DNA of 64,000 bases from Microbacterium testaceum StLB037 (GCF_008763945.1 NZ_VTQH01000003.1:248001-312000); one strand, 5' to 3'; positions 43,819 through 52,019 are shown, counted from the stretch's first letter. Notes: generated by a model from the letters alone, not told the origin. Program-made: numbers and translations.

Positions 43819-45495
43819 TCAGACGGCCGCCACTCGCCCGCCCTCGAGGCGTACCTCCCGGTCGACGAGCCCCGCCGGCACCTCGACGTGCGAGACCAGC
43901 ACGACGGCCCGGTCACGTCCGACAGCGCCGAGCAGATCGCGCAGCAGCGCATCGGATGCCGAGGGGTCGACGCCCGCGGTGGGCTCGTCGAGCACGAGCA
44001 CGGGGAAAGCGCGCAGGATCGAGCGGGCGAGGGCGAGACGTTGCGCCTGCCCGCCGGAGACGAGCCCGCCGCGATCGCCGACGCGAGCGTCGAGCCCCCC
44101 GCGCTCCCGGACCCAGGGTCCGAGCCCGACGCGGTCGAGCGCCGCCCACAGCTCGTCATCGGTCGCCGTATCCCGCGCGAACAGCAGATTCTGGCGCACC
44201 GACTCGTCGAACAGGTACGGCGACTGCTCGATGAGACCGACGGTGCGGCGCAGGTCGTCTCCCGCGATCTCGCGCGCCTCGCGCCCACCGATCCGGTACG
44301 ACCCCTCGTAGTCGAGCAAGCGCGTGAGCACGTGCGCCAGCGTGGTCTTCCCCGCTCCGCTCGGCCCGGTCACGAGGACGCGCTCGCCGGGGGTGATGCG
44401 GAAGTCGACCTGATCGAGGCGGCCGGAGTCCCCGTCGACGTCGCTGCGCGCCGGCCAGTGCGCCCGGATGCCGGAGAGCTCGAGGCCCGAGCCGAGGGGC
44501 GGGGCCTCGTCGGTCGGGGCGGGTTCGTCGCGGGGGAGCCCGTCGGGGACGGTCTCGGGCACCGCCTCGGCGATGCGCTCGGCCGCGGCACGCACCTGGC
44601 GCCACGAGGCGAGGGCGAGGGGCACGGGGCCGAAGACCTCGAACACCGCCATCGGCAGCAGCACGACGACCGCCAGTCCCGGTCCCGACAACGTCCCGCC
44701 GGGCGCGGCGACCAGGAGCACCCCCAGCGACCCCACCCCCGCCAGCATCGACACCGCGCCCGAGGTGAGACCCTGGGCCCCGCCGCGACGGACGACCGCC
44801 CGGCGTAGCGCGGCATCGGCCCGGCGGACGCGCTCGGTCGCGGCATCCACGGCTCCGTAGGCGGTCAGCACGTCGAGATTCGCGAGCAGGTCGTGCACGG
44901 CGTCGGCGACGGCGGCGCGCAGCGGCGCGATCGACCGCTCGGCGCGGGCGCCCGCGGCCCCACCGACGGCGACGGCGAGGCCGAAGGCGGCCGCCAGGCA
45001 CGCGAGGAGCACCAGGGCTGCCGGCCAGGACAGGAATGCGGTGAAGACGACGGCCGCGAGAGAGGTGAGGGCGGCCACCGAGAGGGGGAGGACGACCCTC
45101 AGCGGCAGGTTCTGCAGCTCCTCGACGTCGTCGACCACGCTCGAGAGCAGGCCGCCGCGGCGCGAGCGCGCCAGCCCGTCGGGAGCGAGCGGCACGAGGT
45201 CGCGCACGAGGTCGGCGCGGACCCCGGAGAGCTGATGCAAGGCGGCATCGTGGCCCGTGAGGCGCTCGAGGTAGCGGAAGACCCCGCGCGAGAGCGCGAA
45301 CGCCCGCACCCCCACCACGGCCACCGACAGGTACATCACGAGCGGCTGCTCGGCGGCGCGGGCGATCAGCCAGGCGCTCGCGGCCAGCAGCGCGATCGAG
45401 CTCGCCGCGGTGCCGACGCCCGACAGCATCGCGGGCGCGAACCGGCGCGGCGACGGCAGGGTCGAGCTCAGGATGCCGCGCACCCGGGCGTTCAC
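43819..45495 (-). CDS. cydC: Heterodimeric ABC exporter subunit CydC
   Basis: 558 residues from a GTG overlapping the cydD stop. A six-helix exporter domain (FAPAMLSGVGTAASSIALLAASAWLIARA, then GVRAFALSRGVFRYLERLTGHDAAL, the CydC hallmark) precedes the ATPase domain (VTGPSGAGKTTLAHVL, LVSGGQAQRLALARSIL, VLVLDEPTAGVD). CydDC exports cysteine and glutathione and is needed to assemble cytochrome bd. Last gene of cydABDC. Confidence 0.95.
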   Translation of the reverse strand: MNARVRGILSSTLPSPRRFAPAMLSGVGTAASSIALLAASAWLIARAAEQPLVMYLSVAVVGVRAFALSRGVFRYLERLTGHDAALHQLSGVRADLVRDLVPLAPDGLARSRRGGLLSSVVDDVEELQNLPLRVVLPLSVAALTSLAAVVFTAFLSWPAALVLLACLAAAFGLAVAVGGAAGARAERSIAPLRAAVADAVHDLLANLDVLTAYGAVDAATERVRRADAALRRAVVRRGGAQGLTSGAVSMLAGVGSLGVLLVAAPGGTLSGPGLAVVVLLPMAVFEVFGPVPLALASWRQVRAAAERIAEAVPETVPDGLPRDEPAPTDEAPPLGSGLELSGIRAHWPARSDVDGDSGRLDQVDFRITPGERVLVTGPSGAGKTTLAHVLTRLLDYEGSYRIGGREAREIAGDDLRRTVGLIEQSPYLFDESVRQNLLFARDTATDDELWAALDRVGLGPWVRERGGLDARVGDRGGLVSGGQAQRLALARSILRAFPVLVLDEPTAGVDPSASDALLRDLLGAVGRDRAVVLVSHVEVPAGLVDREVRLEGGRVAAV

Positions 45496-47201
45496 GAGCG
45501 CACCCCCTGCACCCCGCGTGAGTCGCCAGAATCTGTCGCTTCAGGCGCCGCCGAAGCGACGATTCTCGGCGACTCGCGCGGGGGCGACGCCGGGGGCGAC
45601 AGCTCGACCACGCGGTCGGCGATCGCGCGGGCGGAGCGGCGGTGCGAGACCAGCAGCACGGCGCGGCCGACGGCGGCCTCTCGGCGCAGGGTGTTCCACA
45701 GGTGAGACTCGGTGTCGGCATCCAGCGCGCTCGAGGGCTCATCCAGCACGAGTACCGGCACGCCCGCGACCCGCGCTCGGTACAGCGCGCGGGCGACGGC
45801 GACCCGCTGCGCCTGCCCGCCCGACAGACCCGCGCCCCCTGCGCCGAGAACGATCGCCGGGTCGAGGTCGGCCACTCCCGCGTCGGTCAGGGCCGAGGTG
45901 ATGCGCATCGGGTCGGCGGGGGAGCCGAGCGCGACGTTCTCGGCCACCGTGCCCGACACCAGCCCCGGCCGTTGGCCCGCCCAGGCGACCGAGTCGCGCG
46001 CGTGCGCCACGGCCACGCCGTCGACCCGCACCTCGCCGTCGTGCTCCGCGTGCCCGAGCACGGCGGCGATCAGCGACGACTTGCCCACACCGCTCGGGCC
46101 CGTCACGAGCACCACCTCGCCGGGCCACACCGACAGCGACACCTCGGGCAGCGCGTGCCCCTCGCGGTGTACGCGGACCCGGTCGAGCGCGATCGTCGAG
46201 CCGAGCGCCGGGGCGTCGGCATCCGGAATCTGCTCGTGTGGGGCGGAGTGTGCGGCGTCGAGGGCGTCGAAGATCTCCTCGGTCGCCGCCACGCCCTCGG
46301 ACGCGGCGTGGAACTGCACGCCCACCTGGCGCAGGGGCAGGTAGGCCTCGGGCGCGAGCAGGAGCACGAACAGACCCACGAGGAGCGAGAGATCGCCCGC
46401 GAGCAGGCGGAACCCGATCGTCACGGCGACGATCGCGACCGAGATGGATGCCAGGAACTCCAGCGCGAAGCCCGAGAGGAACGACACGCGCAGCACCGTC
46501 ATCGTCTCGCGCTTGTAGTCACGCGTGATGGTCTCGATCGAGCGCGCGGCGCGGTGCTGACGCCCGAAGGCCTTGAGCGTGCCGAGGCCCTCGACGGTGT
46601 CGGCGAAGCGCGCGGCGAGGCGCCCGAGCGTGCGGTACTGCTTCTGCTGCACGCCGCGGGTGGCGAGACCGATGAGCACCATGAACAGCGGGATGAGGGG
46701 GATCGTCAGCGCCACGATCAGCCCCGACAGCGGATCGGCGAGGGCGATCGCCCCGATGAGGATGGGCATGGTGATCGCGGTCGCGACCAGCTGCGGCAGG
46801 TACCGGCCGAAGTAAGCGTCGAGCGCCTCGAGACCGTGACCCGCGGTGAGCGCGAGCGACGCGGCGTTGCGGCGGGCGAGCCAGCCCGGACCGAGACGGG
46901 CGACCGCGCCGAGGAGCGCCGCGCGCAGCTGCAGCGACGCCGCCGCGGCACCCCGCGCCGACGCGCGCTCCGACGCCGCGATCAGCAGACCCCGAACGAG
47001 CACGAGGGATGCCGCGACCCCGACGTATCCCCACAGTTCGGCGACCGGTCGGCCCTGGATCGCGCCGACCAGGGCGGTGGTGAGCGCCCACGCGAACCCG
47101 ACGATCACACCCGTCTGGGCGAGGACGATCGCCGCGGAGAGGGCGAAGAATCCGCGCGAGGCGGTGGTGTAGTGCAGGAGCCGGGGGTCGACGGGTTTCA
47201 T
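45492..47201 (-). CDS. cydD: Heterodimeric ABC exporter subunit CydD
   Basis: 569 residues. The exporter domain carries QTGVIVGFAWALTTALVGAI and the LYFRSP-like region LPQLVATAITMPILIGAIALADPLSG; the ATPase domain has VTGPSGVGKSSLIAAVLG, LSGGQAQRVAVARALY and VLVLDEPSSALD. It begins 3 bp after cydB and overlaps cydC (GTGA). The last 30 residues or so (SPRESPRIVASAAPEATDSG and on) are encoded by a palindrome at 45516-45583 and look appended to the normal C-terminus. Confidence 0.95.
   Translation of the reverse strand: MKPVDPRLLHYTTASRGFFALSAAIVLAQTGVIVGFAWALTTALVGAIQGRPVAELWGYVGVAASLVLVRGLLIAASERASARGAAAASLQLRAALLGAVARLGPGWLARRNAASLALTAGHGLEALDAYFGRYLPQLVATAITMPILIGAIALADPLSGLIVALTIPLIPLFMVLIGLATRGVQQKQYRTLGRLAARFADTVEGLGTLKAFGRQHRAARSIETITRDYKRETMTVLRVSFLSGFALEFLASISVAIVAVTIGFRLLAGDLSLLVGLFVLLLAPEAYLPLRQVGVQFHAASEGVAATEEIFDALDAAHSAPHEQIPDADAPALGSTIALDRVRVHREGHALPEVSLSVWPGEVVLVTGPSGVGKSSLIAAVLGHAEHDGEVRVDGVAVAHARDSVAWAGQRPGLVSGTVAENVALGSPADPMRITSALTDAGVADLDPAIVLGAGGAGLSGGQAQRVAVARALYRARVAGVPVLVLDEPSSALDADTESHLWNTLRREAAVGRAVLLVSHRRSARAIADRVVELSPPASPPRESPRIVASAAPEATDSGDSRGVQGVRS
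45516..45583. repeat. Nested palindrome, family F, inside the 3' end of cydD
   Basis: The arms CGCGTGAGTCGCCAGAATCT and AGATTCTCGGCGACTCGCGC-like sequence pair over about 30 bp with a few mismatches. The unit GTCGC occurs at 45522 and 45535, GCGAC at 45556 and 45569: two per arm, 13 bp apart, inner distance 21 bp. The whole element is read in frame as the C-terminus of CydD, just before the cydD/cydC junction. Confidence 0.8.
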
Positions 47202-47204
47202 GGG

Positions 47205-48230
47205 TCAGTGGGCGACGAGCGCGGCCTTCTCGATGCGGGCGCGGGTCACGCGCTTGCGGAACACCCAGTAGGTCCAGCCCTGGTAGGCCAGGATCAGCGG
47301 CAGGAAGATCAGCGCCGCCCAGCTCATGATCGTGAGCGTGTAGTCGGTGCTCGAGGCGTTGTCGATCGTCAGGCTCGCCCCGCCCGGGAGGGTCGAGGGC
47401 ATGACGTTCGGGAACAGCGCGAAGAACAGGGCGGCGACGGCGGTCACGATCGTCACGGCGCCGAGGGTGAAGGCGGTGCCCTCGCGGTCGCGGGTGTTCG
47501 CGACCCACGACCCGATCAGGGTGAGAGCGGCGATGCCGGCGAGGGCGACCACCCCGAGGAAGAGCGGGGCGCCCGCGGCGTTCAGGATCGTCCAGCCGAG
47601 GAAGAGCGCGGCCAGCGCGATCGTGAGCAGTCCCGCGCGGCCCGCGAGCCGTCGGGCGTCGGAGCGCACCTGGCCGTCGGTCTTGAGCGCGACGAAGTAC
47701 ACCCCGTGCAGGAAGAACAGGCTCAGCGTGGTGAGTCCACCCAGGATGCCGTAGGGGTTGAGCAGCGTCAGCACGGTGCCGGCGTACTCGTGGTCGGTAT
47801 CCAGCGGCACGCCCTGCACGATGTTCGCGAAGGCGACGCCCCAGAGGAACGCGGGCACGGCGGAGCCGATGACGATCATGCGGTCGAACGAGCGCCTCCA
47901 CGTCAGGGAGTCGCGCTGGTGGCGGTACTCGAACGAGACGCCCCGCGCGATGAGCGCCAGCAGGATCGCGAGCAGCGGCAGGTAGAACCCGCTGAAGAGG
48001 GTCGCGTACCACTCGGGGAACGACGCGAACAGGGCGGCGCCCGCCACGATGACCCAGGTCTCGTTGAGGTCCCACACCGGTCCGATGGTGTTGATGATCT
48101 GGCGGCGGGCGATGTCGTCCTTGCCGAGGAACGGCAGCGACATGCCGACGCCGAAGTCGAAGCCGTCGAGCACGAAGTAGCCGACGAAGAGGAAGGCGAC
48201 GATCCAGAACCAGAGGTGTGCGAGGTCCAT
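47205..48230 (-). CDS. cydB: Cytochrome bd ubiquinol oxidase subunit II
   Basis: 341 residues, nine or so membrane helices. The N-terminus LWFWIVAFLFVGYFVLDGFDFGVGM is diagnostic, followed by NTIGPVWDLNETWVIVAGAALFASFPEWYA. With CydA it forms the high-affinity quinol oxidase used at low oxygen. It starts 9 bp after cydA and ends 3 bp before cydD. Confidence 0.97.
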   Translation of the reverse strand: MDLAHLWFWIVAFLFVGYFVLDGFDFGVGMSLPFLGKDDIARRQIINTIGPVWDLNETWVIVAGAALFASFPEWYATLFSGFYLPLLAILLALIARGVSFEYRHQRDSLTWRRSFDRMIVIGSAVPAFLWGVAFANIVQGVPLDTDHEYAGTVLTLLNPYGILGGLTTLSLFFLHGVYFVALKTDGQVRSDARRLAGRAGLLTIALAALFLGWTILNAAGAPLFLGVVALAGIAALTLIGSWVANTRDREGTAFTLGAVTIVTAVAALFFALFPNVMPSTLPGGASLTIDNASSTDYTLTIMSWAALIFLPLILAYQGWTYWVFRKRVTRARIEKAALVAH

Positions 48231-48239
48231 GAGGGGCTC

Positions 48240-49679
48240 CTAGTAGACCGTGGTGGGGGTGTTCTCGATGGAGTCGTCGTGCACGGCATCCGGATCCGGC
48301 AGGGGTTCGGGACCCTTCTGCGCGAATTTCACGATGAGACCGAACTCGACGATCGCGAGGGTGAGGTAGACGAGGGTGAAGGCGATCAGCGAGACGAGCA
48401 CGCTCCAGCCCGGGACGCTCGGCGAGACCCCGTCCTGCGTGAGCATGAGCCCGAACACGATCCAGGGCTGACGGCCCATCTCGGTGAAGACCCAGCCGAC
48501 CAGGCTCGCGAGCATCGGCAGGGGAGCGGCCCAGATCGCGATGCGCCACATCCAGGGCGCGACCGGGCGGGTCGCCTTCTTGCGGGTGACCCAGAGGCCG
48601 ACCACGCTGACCAGGGCGGCGATACCGCCGAGGGCGATCATCCAGCGGAAAGCCCAGTAGGTGACCCACAGCACGGGGGCGAAGTTGCCGTCCACCTGGT
48701 CGGCGAACTGCGGGAACATCTGCTGGCTGTACAGGGTGTTGAGGTCGTTGATGCCCTCGACGCAGCCGTCGAGCGAGTGCGTCGAGAGGATGCTGAGCAG
48801 GAACGGTACACGGATGCTGAACAGCTCGCTCGTTCCGTCCGGGGTGCCGAGGGTGAAGATCGAGAACGAGGCGTCCTGCCCGCAGACGGTGTTGAAGGTG
48901 GCTTCGGCCGCCGCCATCTTCATCGGCTGGGTGGCGACCATCACGAGGCTCAGCTGGTCGCCGACGATCGCGACGAGCACGAACGACACGAGGGTTCCCC
49001 ACAGGCCGAAGCGGAGCGTCTTGCGCATCATCTCGGTGTTGCGCCCGCGCGCCATGTGCCAGGCCGAGACGGCGACGACGACCATGGCGGCGAACATCCA
49101 GCCGGCGAAGATCGTGTGGGGGAAGGCGGCGAGGGCCACGGGGTTCGTCAGCATCGCCCAGATGTCGACCAGCTCGGCGCGATGGCCGTCGGCCGACATC
49201 TGATAGCCGACCGGGTTCTGCATGAAGGCGTTGGCGGCGATGATGAAGTACGCCGACAGGGTGGCGCCGATCGACGCCATCCAGATGCTCGCGAGATGCG
49301 CGAGGCGGGGGAGCTTGTCCCACCCGAAGATCCACAGGCCGATGAAGGTCGCCTCGAGGAAGAAGGCGAGCAGGCCCTCGAAGGCGAGCGGGGCGCCGAA
49401 GACGTCGCCGACGAAGCGGGAGTAGGCCGACCAGTTCATGCCGAACTGGAACTCCTGCACGATGCCGGTGACCACGCCCATCGCGAAGTTGATCAGGAAG
49501 ATCTTCCCGAAGAAGCGCGTGATGTGCAGCCACCGGACATCTCCCGTGCGGTACCACCGGGTCTGAAAGATCGCGACGATGAGCGACATCCCGAGCGTGA
49601 GCGGCACGAAGAGGAAGTGGTACAGCGTCGTCAACCCGAACTGCCAGCGGGCGAGGGCGAGGGGGTCGAGCCACTCCAT
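48240..49679 (-). CDS. cydA: Cytochrome bd ubiquinol oxidase subunit I
   Basis: 479 residues from the ATG at 49679, which follows GGAGG by six bases; 14 extra codons to 49721 lack a Shine-Dalgarno. Heme-ligand regions are visible: LARWQFGLTTLYHFLFVP with the N-terminal histidine, GVVTGIVQEFQFGMNWSAY, and VFTEMGRQPWIVFG near residue 390. The Q-loop between helices is short, as in actinobacterial CydA. First gene of cydABDC. Confidence 0.97.
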   Translation of the reverse strand: MEWLDPLALARWQFGLTTLYHFLFVPLTLGMSLIVAIFQTRWYRTGDVRWLHITRFFGKIFLINFAMGVVTGIVQEFQFGMNWSAYSRFVGDVFGAPLAFEGLLAFFLEATFIGLWIFGWDKLPRLAHLASIWMASIGATLSAYFIIAANAFMQNPVGYQMSADGHRAELVDIWAMLTNPVALAAFPHTIFAGWMFAAMVVVAVSAWHMARGRNTEMMRKTLRFGLWGTLVSFVLVAIVGDQLSLVMVATQPMKMAAAEATFNTVCGQDASFSIFTLGTPDGTSELFSIRVPFLLSILSTHSLDGCVEGINDLNTLYSQQMFPQFADQVDGNFAPVLWVTYWAFRWMIALGGIAALVSVVGLWVTRKKATRPVAPWMWRIAIWAAPLPMLASLVGWVFTEMGRQPWIVFGLMLTQDGVSPSVPGWSVLVSLIAFTLVYLTLAIVEFGLIVKFAQKGPEPLPDPDAVHDDSIENTPTTVY

Positions 49680-49705
49680 CGGGAGCCTCCGATCGAACCG
49701 GAATG

Positions 49706-49720
49706 TGTGGTCAGACCACA
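49706..49720. promoter_or_regulatory. GntR/FadR-type operator upstream of cydA
   Basis: TGTGGTCAGACCACA is a perfect 7-bp inverted repeat around one base and contains TGGTCNGACCA, the FadR-type GntR consensus. It ends 27 bp before the cydA start, in the 132-bp divergent region shared with the padR-like gene. No GntR gene lies in this window. Confidence 0.6.
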
Positions 49721-49769
49721 TGCTACGCCGGGGCTCATCGGCGCGTCGGGGGTTCGCTCGGCGTCGAAC

Positions 49770-49775
49770 GATATA
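49770..49775 (+). promoter_or_regulatory. Candidate -10 of the padR-like gene
   Basis: TATACT in the divergent region is an excellent -10 about 40 bp ahead of the GTG start at 49812; AGGAGG precedes the start codon by five bases. Confidence 0.45.
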
Positions 49776-49811
49776 CTCGGCAAGTCATTTCTGACCCGCC
49801 AGGAGGCACCC

Positions 49812-50357
49812 GTGTCCGTCCGTCTGAGCCTGCTCGCGATCCTCGATCGCGGCGCGTGCTACGGCTCGCAGCTGCGGGCCGAGTACGAGCGGCGCACGGG
49901 GGCGCGCGTCAACGTCGGGCAGGTGTACACCACCCTCGAGCGTCTCGAACGCGACGGGCTGGCGCAGGGCGCCGGTGTCGACGACGAGGCCCGCGTGCTG
50001 TGGGAGCCCACCGCCGCCGGTCGTGACGAGGTGCGGGCGTGGCTCGCCGGGGCGTCGCTGGTCGAGGGGCGCGACGACGTCGCCCTCAAGATCGCGCTCG
50101 CCGTGACGCTTCCGGGGGCCGATGTTCCCGGCATCCTGTCGATCCAACGCGAGGCCGTCCGTGCGGCGCTCGTCGAGGCGCGGGACGAGCGGGCGGATGC
50201 CGTTCCCGCGGCCATCGTGCGCGCGGCACGCCTCCAGCGGCTCGAGGCCGACCTGCGCTGGATCGACGAGGTCGCAGAGCTCGCCCGCGGAGCCGAGCCG
50301 TTCGACCTGTCGGAGGAGCGTCCGCGGCGCGGCCGCCCGGCCCGCAGCACCGTCTGA
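49812..50357 (+). CDS. PadR-family transcriptional regulator
   Basis: 181 residues from a GTG preceded by AGGAGG. The winged helix is LSLLAILDRGACYGSQLRAEYERRTGARVNVGQVYTTLERLERDGLA, followed by the PadR C-terminal helical domain. It is divergent from cydA. PadR genes of this type often control ABC exporters; the exporter at 52000-53753 is a candidate target, but intervening genes weaken the link. Confidence 0.92.
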   Translation: MSVRLSLLAILDRGACYGSQLRAEYERRTGARVNVGQVYTTLERLERDGLAQGAGVDDEARVLWEPTAAGRDEVRAWLAGASLVEGRDDVALKIALAVTLPGADVPGILSIQREAVRAALVEARDERADAVPAAIVRAARLQRLEADLRWIDEVAELARGAEPFDLSEERPRRGRPARSTV

Positions 50358-50457
50358 CCCGGCCGTATCCCCGTTTTCGGATTCCGTCAAGGGTGGCGTG
50401 AATCATCGGTGCACAGCGCACTGTGAGAACACCCCGGTCGAACCAAGGAGTTCTCGC

Positions 50458-50754
50458 ATGGTCATGGAAGCACCCCTCAGCCGCCCGGGATCGTCGAAGG
50501 CCGCCGCTCGTGCTGCCGCGAAAGCGACCGCAAAGCCCATCGTGGCCTCGCCCGCCCTCACCGAGATCCCGTGGACGCGCATCGACCTCGACCTGTACGA
50601 GGTCGCCCGCGACGGGTACATCGTCGGTTACGTCGAGGTCGTCGGAGCCGTCTTCGTGGCCCTCGGTGGTGCGCGCTACGACCGCGCGGTCGAGGTGTCA
50701 CAGCACCTCACCTTCCACGCGGCCGTCGACGCGCTGGTGCGCCGGGTTCTCTGA
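50458..50754 (+). CDS. Small protein of unknown function
   Basis: 98 residues, ATG at 50458 after AAGGAG. The first 30 residues are rich in Ala, Lys and Pro, like a flexible basic tail (KAAARAAAKATAKPIV). The rest is predicted beta/alpha (WTRIDLDLYEVARDGYIVGYVEVVGAVFVALGG, then HLTFHAAVDALVRRVL). I do not recognise a family. Coding is supported by the ribosome binding site and codon bias. Confidence 0.75.
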   Translation: MVMEAPLSRPGSSKAAARAAAKATAKPIVASPALTEIPWTRIDLDLYEVARDGYIVGYVEVVGAVFVALGGARYDRAVEVSQHLTFHAAVDALVRRVL

Positions 50755-50784
50755 CGAACCGCTCACCGACCGGCTCGGTCGAAG

Positions 50785-51120
50785 TCAGCGCACGAGCGTG
50801 TAACCGGCCTCGTCGATGGCGGCGATGAGAGCCGCGTCGTCGGCGGTCCCCTCGATGCGCACGAGAGACGCGTCACCCACCCGCAGGTCGATGTCGACGA
50901 CCCGTACGCCGTCGAGCGCGTTCAGCTCATCGGTGACCGCGCGCACGCAGTGTTCGCACGTCATCCCCTCGACGCGGAGCACGTCGGTGGCCGTCGAGTC
51001 GCCGCGCTCGGCGGAGGCGGTGGATGCCGCAGCCCCGTGGCCGCAACCGCAGCCCGCACCGCAGCCGCCACCGGTGGCGGAGGTCGAGGTGAGGCCGAGG
51101 TCGATGCGCTGTTCGGTCAT
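50785..51120 (-). CDS. copZ: Copper chaperone (HMA domain) with Cys/His-rich N-terminus
   Basis: 111 residues. The C-terminal heavy-metal-associated domain has the metal site GMTCEHC and the usual GYTLV end. The first 45 residues add a second potential site, GGGCGAGCGCGHG, with Cys20, 24, 26 and a His. It is followed in the genome by csoR on the same strand upstream, so copper should control it. A P-type ATPase normally accompanies these genes but is not in the window. Confidence 0.9.
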   Translation of the reverse strand: MTEQRIDLGLTSTSATGGGCGAGCGCGHGAAASTASAERGDSTATDVLRVEGMTCEHCVRAVTDELNALDGVRVVDIDLRVGDASLVRIEGTADDAALIAAIDEAGYTLVR

Positions 51121-51144
51121 GGTGTCTCCTTGCGAGCGAACGGG

Positions 51145-51426
51145 TTACGAGCGGACGAGGCGGGCGATCGCCTGGTTCGCCTCTTTGAGCTTCTCCTCGG
51201 CGACGGGGCCGCCCTGCGCGGCCGCTTCGGCGACGCAGTGGGAGAGGTGGTCGTCGAGCAGGGAGAGGGCGACGTTCTCGAGCGCCTTCGTCACTGCCGA
51301 GACCTGGGTGAGGATGTCGATGCAGTACTGGTCGTCGTCGACCATGCGCGCGATTCCGCGGACCTGGCCCTCGGCTCGGCGCAGGCGCTTGAGGAGGTCG
51401 TCTTTGTGGCCCTCGTATCCGTGCAT
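51145..51426 (-). CDS. csoR: Copper-sensing repressor CsoR
   Basis: 93 residues. The all-helical CsoR fold has the three copper ligands: Cys in DDDQYCIDIL, and His and Cys in DDHLSHCVAEA. The N-terminal RLRRAEGQVRGIARMV contacts DNA. It starts at 51426, 10 bp from a perfect CsoR-type box, and precedes copZ in an operon. Copper(I) binding releases the operator. Confidence 0.94.
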   Translation of the reverse strand: MHGYEGHKDDLLKRLRRAEGQVRGIARMVDDDQYCIDILTQVSAVTKALENVALSLLDDHLSHCVAEAAAQGGPVAEEKLKEANQAIARLVRS

Positions 51427-51435
51427 GGGTCGATG

Positions 51436-51452
51436 ATACCCCCGTGGGGTAT
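51436..51452 (-). promoter_or_regulatory. CsoR operator
   Basis: ATACCCC-CGT-GGGGTAT is a perfect 7-bp inverted repeat and matches the GC-rich TACCC/GGGTA CsoR box. Its position just upstream of csoR indicates autoregulation of csoR-copZ. Confidence 0.8.
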
Positions 51453-51533
51453 GGCTAGCACGGGCGCTCCGCCTGTCAACCCCCTCGGAATTCCCGGCTC
51501 GGAGGCGGATGGTCGATTCATCAGGAGGTCGAC

Positions 51534-51569
51534 ATGCTCTCTCGTCGTACCGGTGGTGGTCAGCGATGA
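51534..51569 (+). CDS. Possible 11-codon leader peptide
   Basis: A perfect AGGAGG (51522-51527) precedes an ATG encoding MLSRRTGGGQR and a stop that overlaps another ATG (ATGA at 51566). This is the strongest ribosome binding site in the region, yet the peptide is tiny. It may be a translated leader for the downstream hypothetical gene, or coincidence. Confidence 0.35.
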   Translation: MLSRRTGGGQR

Positions 51570-51656
51570 CCGCCGATCCCTTCCCCACCGGCCCCCACCG
51601 CCCCGTGCGCATCCCGCACCTGCCCCCGCTGCGCTCGCAGCGGCGAGAATCGAAGG

Positions 51657-52019
51657 ATGACGCGAACACTGGCAGCGCTTCCGGGCGCCGCTCGGAGACT
51701 GTGTCTCAGCCGACGAAACGGCGAGATCTGCACCCGTGAGGACGGCCATCGCGGCCTTCATCACCGCACCGGCGGGCGCCTGCTCTGGAGCGACCTGCAG
51801 GCCGACCCCCCGGAGTGCGCCGCGGCCGGGACCCCCGCCGAACCCGCGCCCACGCTCGATGACGGATTCCCCGCCGGTCGAGCCCTGTGCCCGCTCTGCT
51901 GGGCGTTCGTGGAGCGCGACGACGACGGCCTGATCGAGCCCCACGACTCGTGGCGCGGAGACGAGTCCCGCGCCGAGGCCGACCGCCGCCGCGAGTGGTT
52001 CAACGCGTTCGGCTGGTGA
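51657..52019 (+). CDS. Small Cys/His-containing protein of unknown function
   Basis: 120 residues. It has spaced Cys and His residues suggestive of zinc binding: RLCLSRRNGEICTREDGHRGLHH near 15-36, a Cys at 54 and CPLCWAF near 78. No named family is recognised. The ATG at 51657 has only a weak Shine-Dalgarno. Its 3' end overlaps the convergent ABC ATPase gene by 20 bp. Confidence 0.65.
   Translation: MTRTLAALPGAARRLCLSRRNGEICTREDGHRGLHHRTGGRLLWSDLQADPPECAAAGTPAEPAPTLDDGFPAGRALCPLCWAFVERDDDGLIEPHDSWRGDESRAEADRRREWFNAFGW

Noticed and set aside
45642..49811. Long plus-strand open frame opposite cydD, cydB and cydA
   Set aside because: Translation is a Arg/Asp/Glu-rich shadow of the cyd genes; only its last part, from GTG 49812, is a real PadR gene.
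51566..51739. 57-codon frame starting MTADPFPTG as a gene
   Set aside because: It has no independent ribosome binding site, is Pro/Arg-rich without pattern, and overlaps the better supported Cys/His-containing gene at 51657. It is kept only as part of the leader observation.
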